From an uncultured Lachnospiraceae bacterium (GTDB lineage: Bacteria > Bacillota > Clostridia > Lachnospirales > Lachnospiraceae), in NCBI GenBank assembly GCA_902476645.1, contig CABSEG010000008.1, positions 1 to 59,801 on the forward strand: a stretch of 59,801 bases of DNA, read 5' to 3'. The notes beneath the pieces were generated by a model that was not told the DNA's origin, ran no database searches, and was given only the letters and a program-made list of their open reading frames with translations. Position 1 is the stretch's first letter. Each line of letters opens with the position of its first letter. Positions 8,401 through 18,424 of the stretch are shown here, one piece after another. A program made the position numbers and the translations under genes.

Positions 8401-11400
8401 AAGGACCTTTGGAAGCCAGTCTGAAACTGCCCTTTACCACCATGGAAGAGAGCGTGAAGGTTTCTATTACGGCGAAGGTATATTTGGAGCTGACCGCCCT
8501 GTCCTTTCAGAAGCGCTTTAGCAAGAATCTGGCCGGCGTACAACTGTACCCGGAGATTCAGGCAGAGGGCCGCGGTTTGACGGAAGGGGATTTGGCGGAA
8601 GGGATGCAGCCCATCGGCAGAGAGTATTTAAACCATGTCCGGACGGGCCGGTCTGCGGAAGATACCATCAAAGATCAGCTTTATCCCTATGGAAGCGTAC
8701 AGAGTGCAAGGCTTGCGGACGGAAGAGTTCTGCTGGTGTGGTTGGACGATGATCAGGAACGCCCGCTCATGGATAAGACGGCGCTATATTACAGCATTCT
8801 GGATCAGGGAGTGTGGAGCGCGCCTGCGCAAGTGCAAAATGACGGTACGGCAGACTTTGATTTTTCTCTTGCCGCAAAAGACAATCAAGCGGCCATCGTA
8901 TGGCAGAATACGCGGGAAAAACTGGGAGAGGAGGCCTCCATGGAAGCAGCCGCCCAGAGCATAGAACTGTCCTGTGCCGTATTTGATGGCAATGCTTTTG
9001 GAGAACCTATGGCCCTTACCTCTTCCAACCAGGCTTATGAATACAGCCCGAAGACATATTTTGACGGTACGAATATCTATGCGTCCTGGATCCAAAATGG
9101 CCAGAATAGTCTGATGCCTGAGACAGAGGGCGCAAGGGAGAGCATCTATCTTGCCACGGTCACGGATGGCAAAGTGGCTGAAATCGAGACGATCGCACAG
9201 GAGATTCCCCTGGTCTATGAGACGGCCGTAGGCGAGGGTGGCATTGTGGCCTATATCGCAGACCAGGATCGCAACATACAGACGGGAGAGGACGCGGTAT
9301 TGTATGTATCGTCAGAGTATATAGAGCCCTATCGTCCCGAAAGTGAAATCTCTGGCCTGTACTATGAAAATCAGAACTTTTACTTTACTCAGGATGGATC
9401 TGTAAAGCGCATGGACTGCATGCAGGGCACTGTGGCGCCTTATGCCAATGGCTCCTGGGGAGGCAATGAGGTCAGGATTTTAGAAGGAGAGGACGGAAGC
9501 CGGACAGCGCTGTATTTGGTGGAGGAAGGACTTCATTCCAACCTGTACGCCTCTTACAGCGAGGATTATGGTTCCAGTTGGACTCCTGGCGTTCCCGTGA
9601 CGGACTACGAGGAGAAGATTCGCTCCTGGAGCGCTCAGCTGGATGAGAGCGGACAAGTGCAAATCGGAGCCATTCTTGCGGATGTGGAAGTGGGAGAAGA
9701 GGATCAGCAGATATCCGAGCATGCCAGGCTTGTCTGGACCCAGGCAGATCCCGTCCGGGATCTTTCGGTGAGCAGTCTGTATTCGGAAGAAGAAACCTTA
9801 AAGCAGGGGGAAACGGCAGAGCTAACCTTCCGAGTATCCAATGCTTCGGAGCAGACGCTGGAGGAACTGGAGGTGGCCATCGCCGGGGAGGATTGCAAAA
9901 CCCTGTTTTCCGGAACGCAGCCGGTATCCATCGCCCCCGGCAAGACCGAGTATGTCACCGTTTCCGTAGATCTTCCGGAGGACTTTGTGCAGCAGCAAGT
10001 ATCTGTACAGGTATCCGTTCCCGGAATGGAAGAGAAAAATATGGAGAATAACCGGACGGAAGCCCTGCTGGGACAGGCCAACCTGACCGTGGAGCTGGAC
10101 GGAGATGAGATAAGAGAAGAAGGCCTGGTAAGGGTTCAGGTATCCAATGAAGGATGCCGGGATGTGGCAGATGCCCGGGTCATCGTCTCGGGCCAGGACG
10201 GCACTGTATTTTTGGAAGAGCAGGGGATTTCTCTTGGAGCCGGGGACAGCAGAATGTTTGAAGTCTTTATCGATGAGGCCTTCCGCACATTCACAGAGGG
10301 ATCTGAAAGCTATCTCCTCCGGGCAAGCGTATCCTCTGGTTCACAGGAGAGCGCTACAGGAGATAACGAGGCGGCATTTCGGATCGTGCCGGAGGCTGTT
10401 AAGCGGCTGAGGCTTGCTCAGGATACGGTGCGCTTAAGGCCTGGACAGACGTATCAGCCAGAGGTAGGAATATACCCGGACACGGCCGTGGATAAAACGC
10501 TCTATGGAGCATCCGATCAGCCTCAGGTGGCGGCGGTGGATGAAACGGGGAAGATTACCGCGTTGGAACCCGGAACGGCTGTCATTACGTACATGTCGTC
10601 TAAGGGAGGCTTTGCGAAACTCACCGTCACAGTAGACGATCAGGCAGAACCGGAGCCTGCGGCAACCCACGTGATTGTGCTGGAAGCAAATGGAGGAACG
10701 CTGCCAGGCAGTTCCCGCCTGAAAGTGGAGGATGGAAAAACAGCCATTTTACCCATTCCGGTACGGGCTGGCTATCGCTTTGAGGGATGGTACAGCGCGC
10801 CGCAGGGTGGCGTATTATATACCAATCAGACTGCCATCTACAGCGACTGTACGCTGTATGCCAGATGGAGTCTTCTGCCGGGAGAAGATCAGGATCAGAC
10901 GGGGGAACTGGAAGAACCGCAGGAAGAGCAAAGGCCACAGGAGGAACAGAAGCCAGGAAATGGAAGTGTGCCCACACAAGAGTCTTCCACTTTGAAGAAG
11001 GGAGCCGTATTCCGTAGCGGCAATCTAAGATATCGGGTGATAAAGCAGACGGCAGCGGGAAAAAATGGCCAGGTAGCCGTTGTGGGAATGGCTACTATGA
11101 AGGCCAGGAAAAGCAAAACTCTTAAGATTCCGGCGAGTGTGGTCGCTTCTGCCACAGAAGAACGGTATTCTGTGACCTCCATCGGTAGGGCAGCATTTAA
11201 GGGCAATCGGCATCTTCAGCAGGTAACGATCGGAAAACAGGTCCGAAACATTGAAAAGCAGGCATTCCAAAACTGTAAAAAGTTAAAGAGCATAAAAGGG
11301 ATGTCCGGGCTGACACAGATGGGGGACATGGCATTCTCCGGATGCATATCGCTGAAAAGGATGGTAATCGGGAAACAGGTGCGGAAAATAGGCAACAAAG

Positions 11401-11591
11401 CGTTCCAGGGATGCAAAAAGTTGCAGCAGATTGCAGTCAAATCCCTGAAGCTTAAGACAGTGGGAAAGCAGGCGATCAAAGGCACTTCCCCAAAGCTCAC
11501 GGTCAAGGTATCGGCCAAACGGCTGAAGGCTTATAAAAAGCTCTTTGGAAAAAAAGCAGGATTTCGAAAAACTATGAAAGTATTAAGATAA
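5454..11591 (+). CDS. Giant secreted multidomain surface protein with C-terminal LRR_5 module (2045 aa)
   Basis: A signal peptide (about 1-24) is followed by a probable beta-helix (about 40-500) built of degenerate repeats around AYGL and G(N/D)VTA, many with single cysteines. Then come a carboxypeptidase-regulatory-like beta domain (about 690-730), an uncharacterised beta-rich part (about 770-1050), and a beta-propeller-like region (about 1070-1410) with an Asp-box, SEDYGSSW. Further on are two CARDB-like domains (about 1436-1650), a Big_2-like domain (about 1650-1730), an InlB B-repeat (about 1740-1808, GYRFEGWY and LYARWS), a Glu-rich linker and a basic LRR_5 module (about 1848-2045). No LPXTG motif and no terminal membrane helix are present. 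GGAGGG precedes the ATG. The function is unknown; adhesion or glycan binding is plausible from domain types only. The C-terminal module recurs in the proteins encoded at 23913 and 55053. Confidence 0.85.
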   Translation: MRKKRMVSFIMVSCLLVGSIPAYGAEEARGKSAGNDREVIYISTPEELMEIGDDAWDSGRYYELTCDLDLSGYEWTPVDFPANSTFDGKGHSIRNMTITRPQTSVGLFANAYEGYLMNLNLEDMDIHIQSSQLEELKYVGTLIGDHLIDRGMGDEGMARVEHCTVSGDISVSGQSSLYSVDILACILANASDCESRVDMEISMENGQGGAQVVKAYGIYNGLSCENQGDISISGASSEIYGMAESKGCIYEGNIDGNMPQGGVSLFAVYNGENCQFEGDVFAAGENYVYGYGIVGGSGSSVTGNVHAKADDYACASGIHIAEKAEEDCENCQFIGNITVESAQGWADASGIEGDDDPYSAVSHKGHTFKGNVTALGGENEEALAYAYGLYGRCTQCCLEGDVTAEAYNSYAYGGYMESYDLYGDESDQSNLGSDNYLAGDVRSEAKSWAYAYGLYGGYRNYREGALSAQGKYLDTAVLYRTGDSSSLGDTDLVKIYENADGYHPYHGPVTETGETVSGIFDSAGSFVKGDFRLAFVNPFSNTMDLNLLEGSARGSVYEGDVLIDATRSSLPKFLLDGSPASACNSWLIRQPLVNLHASAANSSYNGTMTMQFPGFSATAEPGESGGIGTITYGEEVPYYVYFSSDQMTDSSQLRSRYNVGFMQNGGPNPDVTVPENPLEEWEPEEDQQDVYTLCVMDSMTGQPLEQAQVYVDGKTYLTDKNGIAVVTGSRLIKSLRISVAGSVIHTESGYVAVPNQVNTLYAQGLDLSVEDILLGAGGNTVITGPEVTLGGQSFSLFELPFGFELDLLEDVAVAYDPEKRSYQVILGDYDDGSEEKIEDATALDWMEKFAQVRRECQQAAVDFAEQYYGNTINRSFGIESDVSASGYLEFAVGAQGLQLTDGKLLIKASGAASVSRPIPPAPYLFLKFGVSTEFNGETNFVLEQASYIDPKLAATADLTFTLTPSVGIGAGVDKILAAEGGIEGPLEASLKLPFTTMEESVKVSITAKVYLELTALSFQKRFSKNLAGVQLYPEIQAEGRGLTEGDLAEGMQPIGREYLNHVRTGRSAEDTIKDQLYPYGSVQSARLADGRVLLVWLDDDQERPLMDKTALYYSILDQGVWSAPAQVQNDGTADFDFSLAAKDNQAAIVWQNTREKLGEEASMEAAAQSIELSCAVFDGNAFGEPMALTSSNQAYEYSPKTYFDGTNIYASWIQNGQNSLMPETEGARESIYLATVTDGKVAEIETIAQEIPLVYETAVGEGGIVAYIADQDRNIQTGEDAVLYVSSEYIEPYRPESEISGLYYENQNFYFTQDGSVKRMDCMQGTVAPYANGSWGGNEVRILEGEDGSRTALYLVEEGLHSNLYASYSEDYGSSWTPGVPVTDYEEKIRSWSAQLDESGQVQIGAILADVEVGEEDQQISEHARLVWTQADPVRDLSVSSLYSEEETLKQGETAELTFRVSNASEQTLEELEVAIAGEDCKTLFSGTQPVSIAPGKTEYVTVSVDLPEDFVQQQVSVQVSVPGMEEKNMENNRTEALLGQANLTVELDGDEIREEGLVRVQVSNEGCRDVADARVIVSGQDGTVFLEEQGISLGAGDSRMFEVFIDEAFRTFTEGSESYLLRASVSSGSQESATGDNEAAFRIVPEAVKRLRLAQDTVRLRPGQTYQPEVGIYPDTAVDKTLYGASDQPQVAAVDETGKITALEPGTAVITYMSSKGGFAKLTVTVDDQAEPEPAATHVIVLEANGGTLPGSSRLKVEDGKTAILPIPVRAGYRFEGWYSAPQGGVLYTNQTAIYSDCTLYARWSLLPGEDQDQTGELEEPQEEQRPQEEQKPGNGSVPTQESSTLKKGAVFRSGNLRYRVIKQTAAGKNGQVAVVGMATMKARKSKTLKIPASVVASATEERYSVTSIGRAAFKGNRHLQQVTIGKQVRNIEKQAFQNCKKLKSIKGMSGLTQMGDMAFSGCISLKRMVIGKQVRKIGNKAFQGCKKLQQIAVKSLKLKTVGKQAIKGTSPKLTVKVSAKRLKAYKKLFGKKAGFRKTMKVLR

Positions 11592-11602
11592 ATTATAACA
11601 AT

Positions 11603-11642
11603 ACAAACAGCTCCGAACGTGCAAACATTCGGAGCTGTTTGT
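11603..11642. terminator. Terminator between convergent genes
   Basis: A perfect 15-bp stem (11603-11617 with 11628-11642) lies between the stop of the giant surface protein and the stop of the convergent NlpC/P60 gene. AT-rich sequence with TTTTT follows on the plus strand; the minus-strand side has few Ts, so it may work mainly in the plus direction. Confidence 0.8.
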
Positions 11643-11656
11643 AATTATAATTATTT

Positions 11657-13555
11657 TTACCAGTATCGAACACACTTGGTAATCGTTGTATAGTCGTAAG
11701 CAGATACCTTAATTCCTCCGATCGGATAGGGTGAACTGTTGGAGGCATGTACAATCTGCCCGTTTCCAATATAGATTCCAACATGAGAAATGGGACTATA
11801 GTAGAAAATCAGATCTCCCGGTTGCAGGTTGTTGATGGAAATCACCTTTGCAGGGGCATATGTAGTAGTAGCCCAGGCGGAAGTTCCGGTAGCCTGATCT
11901 GCTGCGACACGGGGAATACTGATACCAAAGTGCTCCATCACTTTCATGGTAAAACCAGAACAATCGGCACCATTTGTCAGGCTGCTGCCGCCGTATACGT
12001 AAGGATTTCCGATAAACTTGCAGGCATAATCCGCAATGGCTTTTCCACGGGCAAGATCGGAGTTTTCCGCATCCAGATCCTGCATATGTCCTGTAGAATC
12101 GAAACTGTAATAAACACCGTTGATTTCCACTGTATCGTTGACAATCATTGCGCCCCCATTGGGATTAAAGTAATAGGTAGCGCCTGAAACGGTCTGCCAT
12201 CCGGTTTGCATCACACCCAGGGAATTGAAGTAATAATTTTTACCATTATAGTTGATAAGCCCTGTGGCTTTGATGCCGCTGGCGGGGAAGAAATAAGTGG
12301 ATTTGGTTCCATCTGAATTGTTCAGAGTCAGGAACTTGTTTATATACCGTACTCCATCAGAGCCTACGTAAAAATCATTGACCCAGGCATTTTTTACCAT
12401 GATACCCTTGCTGTTAAAATAGTAATGTCTGCCGTTTTCTTCCACCCAGTTGTCTGTTACCTTCTTATAACCCTTATTCAGATAATAAGTCTTGCCCTTT
12501 GAGATAAAGAATCCTGTGGGACGGGTTTTTTTGGTTCGTTTTCCGCTGGCGTTTACGTAGTATTTGCCGACCCAGCATTTTCGGGCCATGACTCCATTGG
12601 ACTTCAGATAGTACTTACCAACCCATTTGTTTTTTGTCATGCTGCCATCTTTGCCGAAGTGATACCACTTTCCGGATATCTCCTGCCAGCTTTTGCAGCG
12701 ACGGCCGGTCTTGGGATTCAGATAATACTTCTTTTTCCCCACCTGAACCCAGCCGTAGGCTCTCTGGCCTTCCTCATTTACATAGTATTTACCGACCCAC
12801 TTATTTCTGGCCAGAACACCCTTTTTGTTGAAATAGTAGTATTTTTTATTGATCTTTTGCCATTTGGTCAGCGCACATTTCGTCTTGGGACTAAAGTAAT
12901 AGGTTTTCCCCTTGGGAGTTGTAATCCAACCGGTCTGTCGTTCTCCGGTTTCAGGATCCAGGTAATAGTATTTTTTATCCACCTTTACCACGCCATATTG
13001 CCGGATTCCGGTTTCAGGATCCAAATAATAGGTCTTATCCCGGATGGTCAGCCATCCGGTGGCCATCTCTCCCAGATAATTGTAATAATACCAATCATCA
13101 CCTTGGTTGACCCAACGATTGACCAGCGCTTCTTCTGTTTCCTGAACAATACCCTCAGTATTCTCGTCTGTCTCCGTGAGCACCCGATTACCGTCGGCGT
13201 CAATGAAAATTCCATCTATTGTGGTATTAGAAGCCATGGAACCGTCCCCAGATAAATAAAAACCATCCACCCAGCGATTAGTAATCATACGTCCCATAGG
13301 ATCAAAGAAATACCAGTTTTTTCCGGTCTTTGTCTTTAAGTATCTCCAACCAGTGGCCGCATATCCGCTGTTATCGAAATAATATGTATGTTTTCCAAGC
13401 TTTTTCCATCCGACGTAATAGCCTTTTGCAGTGGATTTGGTTGTATACCAGCGCCCCTGACTGTCGGCTTTCCAGGCTGCGTCTGCCTGTATGGCACAAC
13501 CAGCAATTCCCAGAATACCCACAAGGGAAAGCGCCGCAAGAACGGATCTTTTCAT
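11657..13555 (-). CDS. Secreted NlpC/P60 hydrolase with choline-binding-type wall repeats
   Basis: The 632-residue product has a signal sequence, about twenty cell-wall-binding repeats of the CW_binding type (about 30-490; recurring GW, YYF and FxxxG patterns) and a C-terminal NlpC/P60 domain with Cys532 (DCSGF), His591 (SHVGIY) and His603 (IVHAS). The repeats are those that bind choline or other wall polymers in related proteins, so the enzyme is probably wall-attached and cleaves stem peptides. The signal sequence contains IAGC, which fits a lipobox with Cys20, yet ADA-A slightly further on fits ordinary signal peptidase; lipoprotein status is open. AAAGGAG precedes the ATG at 13555. The catalytic domain is a close paralogue of the one encoded at 2572-4050. 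Confidence 0.92.
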   Translation of the reverse strand: MKRSVLAALSLVGILGIAGCAIQADAAWKADSQGRWYTTKSTAKGYYVGWKKLGKHTYYFDNSGYAATGWRYLKTKTGKNWYFFDPMGRMITNRWVDGFYLSGDGSMASNTTIDGIFIDADGNRVLTETDENTEGIVQETEEALVNRWVNQGDDWYYYNYLGEMATGWLTIRDKTYYLDPETGIRQYGVVKVDKKYYYLDPETGERQTGWITTPKGKTYYFSPKTKCALTKWQKINKKYYYFNKKGVLARNKWVGKYYVNEEGQRAYGWVQVGKKKYYLNPKTGRRCKSWQEISGKWYHFGKDGSMTKNKWVGKYYLKSNGVMARKCWVGKYYVNASGKRTKKTRPTGFFISKGKTYYLNKGYKKVTDNWVEENGRHYYFNSKGIMVKNAWVNDFYVGSDGVRYINKFLTLNNSDGTKSTYFFPASGIKATGLINYNGKNYYFNSLGVMQTGWQTVSGATYYFNPNGGAMIVNDTVEINGVYYSFDSTGHMQDLDAENSDLARGKAIADYACKFIGNPYVYGGSSLTNGADCSGFTMKVMEHFGISIPRVAADQATGTSAWATTTYAPAKVISINNLQPGDLIFYYSPISHVGIYIGNGQIVHASNSSPYPIGGIKVSAYDYTTITKCVRYW

Positions 13556-13622
13556 ACTCTACTCCTTTAAATATTGCAAAACCTTTAGGCTTTTTTACAA
13601 AAATATTACACTATCATTAAAG

Positions 13623-13651
13623 ATACTAACGGATTCTGAGTAAAAAGTCAA
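13623..13651 (-). promoter_or_regulatory. SigA-type promoter of the repeat-bearing NlpC/P60 gene
   Basis: On the minus strand TTGACT (13646-13651) and TAGTAT (13623-13628) are 17 bases apart, about 70 bases upstream of the start codon. Confidence 0.8.
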
Positions 13652-13704
13652 GTGATTGGCGCATTTTTGCCAGATTTTCCTTAAATTTCAGCGATTTTAA
13701 CAGG

Positions 13705-13732
13705 AAAAAATGCAGGGTTATTTTCCCTGCAT
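13705..13732 (-). terminator. V-ATPase operon terminator overlapping the end of the D gene
   Basis: Read on the minus strand, a 9-bp stem (13724-13732 with 13709-13717) and its loop include the last codons and stop of the D-subunit gene. A U-tract from the A-run at 13705-13710 follows at once. Confidence 0.88.
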
Positions 13733-14335
13733 TCGTTTAATGACCTTCAGTCTGGTAAATTCTTCCCGTTCCTTTTCTTCCAGGGCATTCTGTATGTGTT
13801 TACTTAATGCCTCGTAGGTGGGAATAGTAATATTTTTCAATGCATTGGCCCGTTTCTGGGTCTTTTTGATGCTGGTAGCCAGGCGGTAGGCTGCGTTTTC
13901 AATCATAGAAAGGCGAATGGTTAATTCCTTTACCTTTTCAAAGGCCATCTTTGCCTGATCCAGAGATTGCTTTGTGCTGTAATAGGCATAGGTGGGAGCG
14001 CTGACCGCTTCATCGTATTCCACCAGGGGGATTTCCGTTCCCATAATACTTCTGGTTTTGATTCGGATGGAATCCTCCACCGGCACGGAGAAGGAAATCT
14101 CAGCCACCAGGTTAATGCCCAATTCAATGTTTGCAGTCTGCAAAGCGGCGTAGGCTGTACGAAAGGTGGTATCAATTTCCGTCTGTATGGACTTGGCCTT
14201 GTCGATGAGCCCCATCATTTCACGAATCAAAATATTACGCTTTTTGTCCATCAGTTCAAACCCCTGTTTGGCCAGTGCCAGTGAATTTTTGGCCAGAATC
14301 AGGTTTCCCTTGGTGGGAAATTCATTGGGATTCAT
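13718..14335 (-). CDS. V-type ATPase subunit D (central stalk)
   Basis: The 205-residue product starts MNPNEFPTKGNL and is strongly helical at both ends, as expected of the D subunit, which forms the rotor shaft together with F inside the A/B hexamer. The frame is open 32 codons further upstream, but GGGAGG in front of the ATG at 14335 and the family length of about 205 residues decide the start. The gap to the B gene is 19 bases. It is the last gene of the operon, and its 3' end is built into the terminator. Confidence 0.93.
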   Translation of the reverse strand: MNPNEFPTKGNLILAKNSLALAKQGFELMDKKRNILIREMMGLIDKAKSIQTEIDTTFRTAYAALQTANIELGINLVAEISFSVPVEDSIRIKTRSIMGTEIPLVEYDEAVSAPTYAYYSTKQSLDQAKMAFEKVKELTIRLSMIENAAYRLATSIKKTQKRANALKNITIPTYEALSKHIQNALEEKEREEFTRLKVIKRMQGK

Positions 14336-14354
14336 AGAACGAACCACCTCCCTC

Positions 14355-15734
<1,380 letters not shown>

Positions 15735-15746
15735 ATTGGTTCCTCC

Positions 15747-17513
15747 TTACGCATTTTTCTTAAGCACTTCCTCGTAAAAAGCATCCACAGCCGTGAAATA
15801 CCGGTCAAAGAGCTCCAGCTGTTGATTTGGTACGTCATACTTGATAGAGATAATACGGTCAAAGATATCGCTCTCCTTTAATACAGACATGGGCATTCCC
15901 ATGGCGACCAGAGCTTTTGCTTTTTGGTACAGATAAAGGATGATCTCCATCATCTTAAACTGCTTTTCCATGGGCACACAAGTATCGTCCGGATGGAAGG
16001 CATTTTGCTGTAAAAATCCAAGCCGAACCACTCTGGCGATTTCTATGGTCAGCTTCTGGTCATCCGGAAGCACGTCACTTCCGATGAGCTTTACAATCTC
16101 CATCAGAGAGCTTTCCTGATTTAAAATGGCCATCAGCTGGTTTCGGTAGTCCACAAAATTTGGATCTACATGATCTCTGTACCAGGCTGACAAGTCGTTT
16201 AGATACTCGCTGTAGCTGGTTAGCCAGTGGATGGCAGGAAAGTGCCTGGCGTAGGCCAAAGATTTATCCAGGCCCCAGAAGCAGCGGACAAAACGCTTGG
16301 TATTTTGGGTTACCGGCTCAGAGAAGTCTCCTCCCTGGGGAGAGACGGCACCGATGATGGAGACACTGCCTTCTGTACCGTTTAGATTTTGCATCATACC
16401 GGAACGCTCATAGAAAGCGGACAGGCGAGAGGCCAGATAAGCCGGGAAACCTTCTTCTGCGGGCATTTCCTCCAGACGGCCCGATAATTCCCTTAAGGCT
16501 TCCGCCCAGCGGGAAGTGGAGTCAGCCATAATGGCCACGTCATACCCCATATCCCGGTAATACTCTGCCAATGTTACACCCGTATAGATGGAAGCCTCTC
16601 TGGCCGCCACGGGCATGTTGGAGGTGTTGGCAATCAGAGTGGTACGATCCATCAGGGGATTACCGGTTTTGGGATCCACCAGCTCAGAAAATTCTTCCAG
16701 AACCTGGGTCATCTCGTTTCCGCGCTCACCGCAGCCAATATATACAATGATGTCTGCATTGGACCATTTGGCAATCTGGTGCTGGGTCATGGTTTTACCG
16801 GTTCCAAATCCTCCAGGTACCGCAGCGGTTCCGCCTTTTGCAATGGGAAAGAGGGTGTCTAAGATACGCTGTCCTGTAAGCAGAGGCTCACTGGCCGGGT
16901 ATCTGGAAGACGTGGGCCTGGGTATCCGGATGGGCCATTTTTGGGCCATGGGGAGCTCTTTTTGCGTGCCATCCTTTAATTGGATGGTAATCAGAGGATC
17001 CAGGATGGTGTAGGAGCCGTCACGAACCGTCTTTACCACTACGCCAGACAAATTGGGGGGAACCATAGCCCGGTGAAGGATGGCAGGAGTTTCCTGAGTT
17101 TCGGCAATGACGGTCCCGCCGCTTACGGTATCCCCGGGTTTTACACAGATATGCACATCCCATTTTTTAGAAGTATTTAAAGAATCTACGGAAACGCCTC
17201 TGGTAATGTATTTACCGGAGGCCCTGGCAATTTCGCTTAAGGGCCTTTCAATCCCATCGAAAATGTTATTAAGGATACCCGGAGCCAGCGTGACGAAGAT
17301 GGCGTCCCCGGAGGCCTCCACGATTTCGCCGGGTTTCAGCCCGGTGGTCTCCTCGTAAACCTGCACCGTGGTAGTTTCCGTATCCAAGGAAATTACCTCT
17401 CCTACCAGGCGTTCTTTTCCCACATAAACCATCTCGGACATCTGAAATCCGGTATTGCCCTTTAAGTAGACGACAGGACCATTGATACCATATATTACGC
17501 CGGTCTTATTCAT
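15747..17513 (-). CDS. V-type ATPase catalytic subunit A
   Basis: The 588-residue product carries a complete Walker A motif, GGFGTGKT, near residue 235, then GCGERGNE and the additional N-terminal non-homologous insertion typical of A subunits, which explains the length above that of B. This subunit hydrolyses or makes ATP in V1. The start ATG overlaps the stop of the E gene by 4 bases (ATGA at 17510-17513), indicating translational coupling. Confidence 0.97.
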   Translation of the reverse strand: MNKTGVIYGINGPVVYLKGNTGFQMSEMVYVGKERLVGEVISLDTETTTVQVYEETTGLKPGEIVEASGDAIFVTLAPGILNNIFDGIERPLSEIARASGKYITRGVSVDSLNTSKKWDVHICVKPGDTVSGGTVIAETQETPAILHRAMVPPNLSGVVVKTVRDGSYTILDPLITIQLKDGTQKELPMAQKWPIRIPRPTSSRYPASEPLLTGQRILDTLFPIAKGGTAAVPGGFGTGKTMTQHQIAKWSNADIIVYIGCGERGNEMTQVLEEFSELVDPKTGNPLMDRTTLIANTSNMPVAAREASIYTGVTLAEYYRDMGYDVAIMADSTSRWAEALRELSGRLEEMPAEEGFPAYLASRLSAFYERSGMMQNLNGTEGSVSIIGAVSPQGGDFSEPVTQNTKRFVRCFWGLDKSLAYARHFPAIHWLTSYSEYLNDLSAWYRDHVDPNFVDYRNQLMAILNQESSLMEIVKLIGSDVLPDDQKLTIEIARVVRLGFLQQNAFHPDDTCVPMEKQFKMMEIILYLYQKAKALVAMGMPMSVLKESDIFDRIISIKYDVPNQQLELFDRYFTAVDAFYEEVLKKNA

Positions 17514-18103
17514 TGAGAAGCACCTCCCTCAAATGTAAACGCCTCCTTTTCTTCCGCAAGCCTGGTCTCAAAGGAGTTATCAATCAGAATATGTCTGGCG
17601 GAAAGAACGGCTCTGGTACCGCCCAGAAAAGAGTAGGCAGAGAGTGTTAAGGGGACCTTACAGGCTTCCTCCAGAGACTTTTGAATAGACGCATCCGCAG
17701 GATCCAGGTAGATGGTAACTTCTTGATGATCTGCCATCTTCAGTATCTCCTGAATCTGTGAAAGCAACAGATTTTGATATTGCTGTGTACTCCGAAAAGC
17801 CTCCAGACGCTCCTGCACTTCCTGGAACAGGGTATCTTTCAGCTCGTTTTGGTGTCTCGTAATGCGGCGGCGGATTTCGATTTGTTCCTTGGAAAGTGCC
17901 ATATTGATCTGGTGCTTCAGGCTTTCTGTTTCCGTTCGAATCTGCAGGTCTGCCTGGCGCCTTTTTGTTTCCTTGTGTTCCTTCTCAATCTGCTTTAAGG
18001 CTTCCTGGTGTTTGGAAATGATTTCCATGCTCTGGGCTCTGGCGCGCTCCATCGAAGATTCTTCGAAATGCTTTAATTTTTCTTCGGTTGTCAAAGTCTT
18101 CAC
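17510..18103 (-). CDS. V-type ATPase subunit E (peripheral stalk)
   Basis: The 197-residue product has a long charged N-terminal helix (about 1-95) and a compact C-terminal domain, the usual layout of the E stator subunit that pairs with the G/H subunit. It sits between F and A and overlaps A by 4 bases. The small gap to F (8 bases) supports one transcript. Confidence 0.92.
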   Translation of the reverse strand: MKTLTTEEKLKHFEESSMERARAQSMEIISKHQEALKQIEKEHKETKRRQADLQIRTETESLKHQINMALSKEQIEIRRRITRHQNELKDTLFQEVQERLEAFRSTQQYQNLLLSQIQEILKMADHQEVTIYLDPADASIQKSLEEACKVPLTLSAYSFLGGTRAVLSARHILIDNSFETRLAEEKEAFTFEGGASQ

Positions 18104-18111
18104 CTCATTTT

Positions 18112-18420
18112 TTATAGTTTCAGTCCAATGGCTTCATTTACATAAGAAGTGATAAAATCCGGTTTACGCCCGGTACCGTGCCGGTCCGGAATCTCTATGA
18201 TGAGAGGAAGTCTGCGGTTAAGCTTGACGTCATCCACAATATCCGGAAATTCCCGGCCAAATTTTTCCGTTAACAGGATAATGCCGATGGTCTTGTCGGC
18301 AATGGCGTGTTCCAGAGCCTCCTTCAGTTCGCTTCTCTGGTGCACCACGCAGCCCTCGACTCCAGCCAGACGCATACCGGTATGGGTATCCACGTTATCA
18401 CTGATTAAATACATTTTCAT
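18112..18420 (-). CDS. V-type ATPase subunit F (central stalk)
   Basis: The 102-residue product starts MKMYLISDNVDTHTGMRLAG, has GIILLTE in the middle and a PLIIEIP stretch, all typical of subunit F, which binds D in the rotor. It begins 4 bases after the stop of K. The length is normal for the family. Confidence 0.93.
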   Translation of the reverse strand: MKMYLISDNVDTHTGMRLAGVEGCVVHQRSELKEALEHAIADKTIGIILLTEKFGREFPDIVDDVKLNRRLPLIIEIPDRHGTGRKPDFITSYVNEAIGLKL

Positions 18421-18424
18421 AGGC

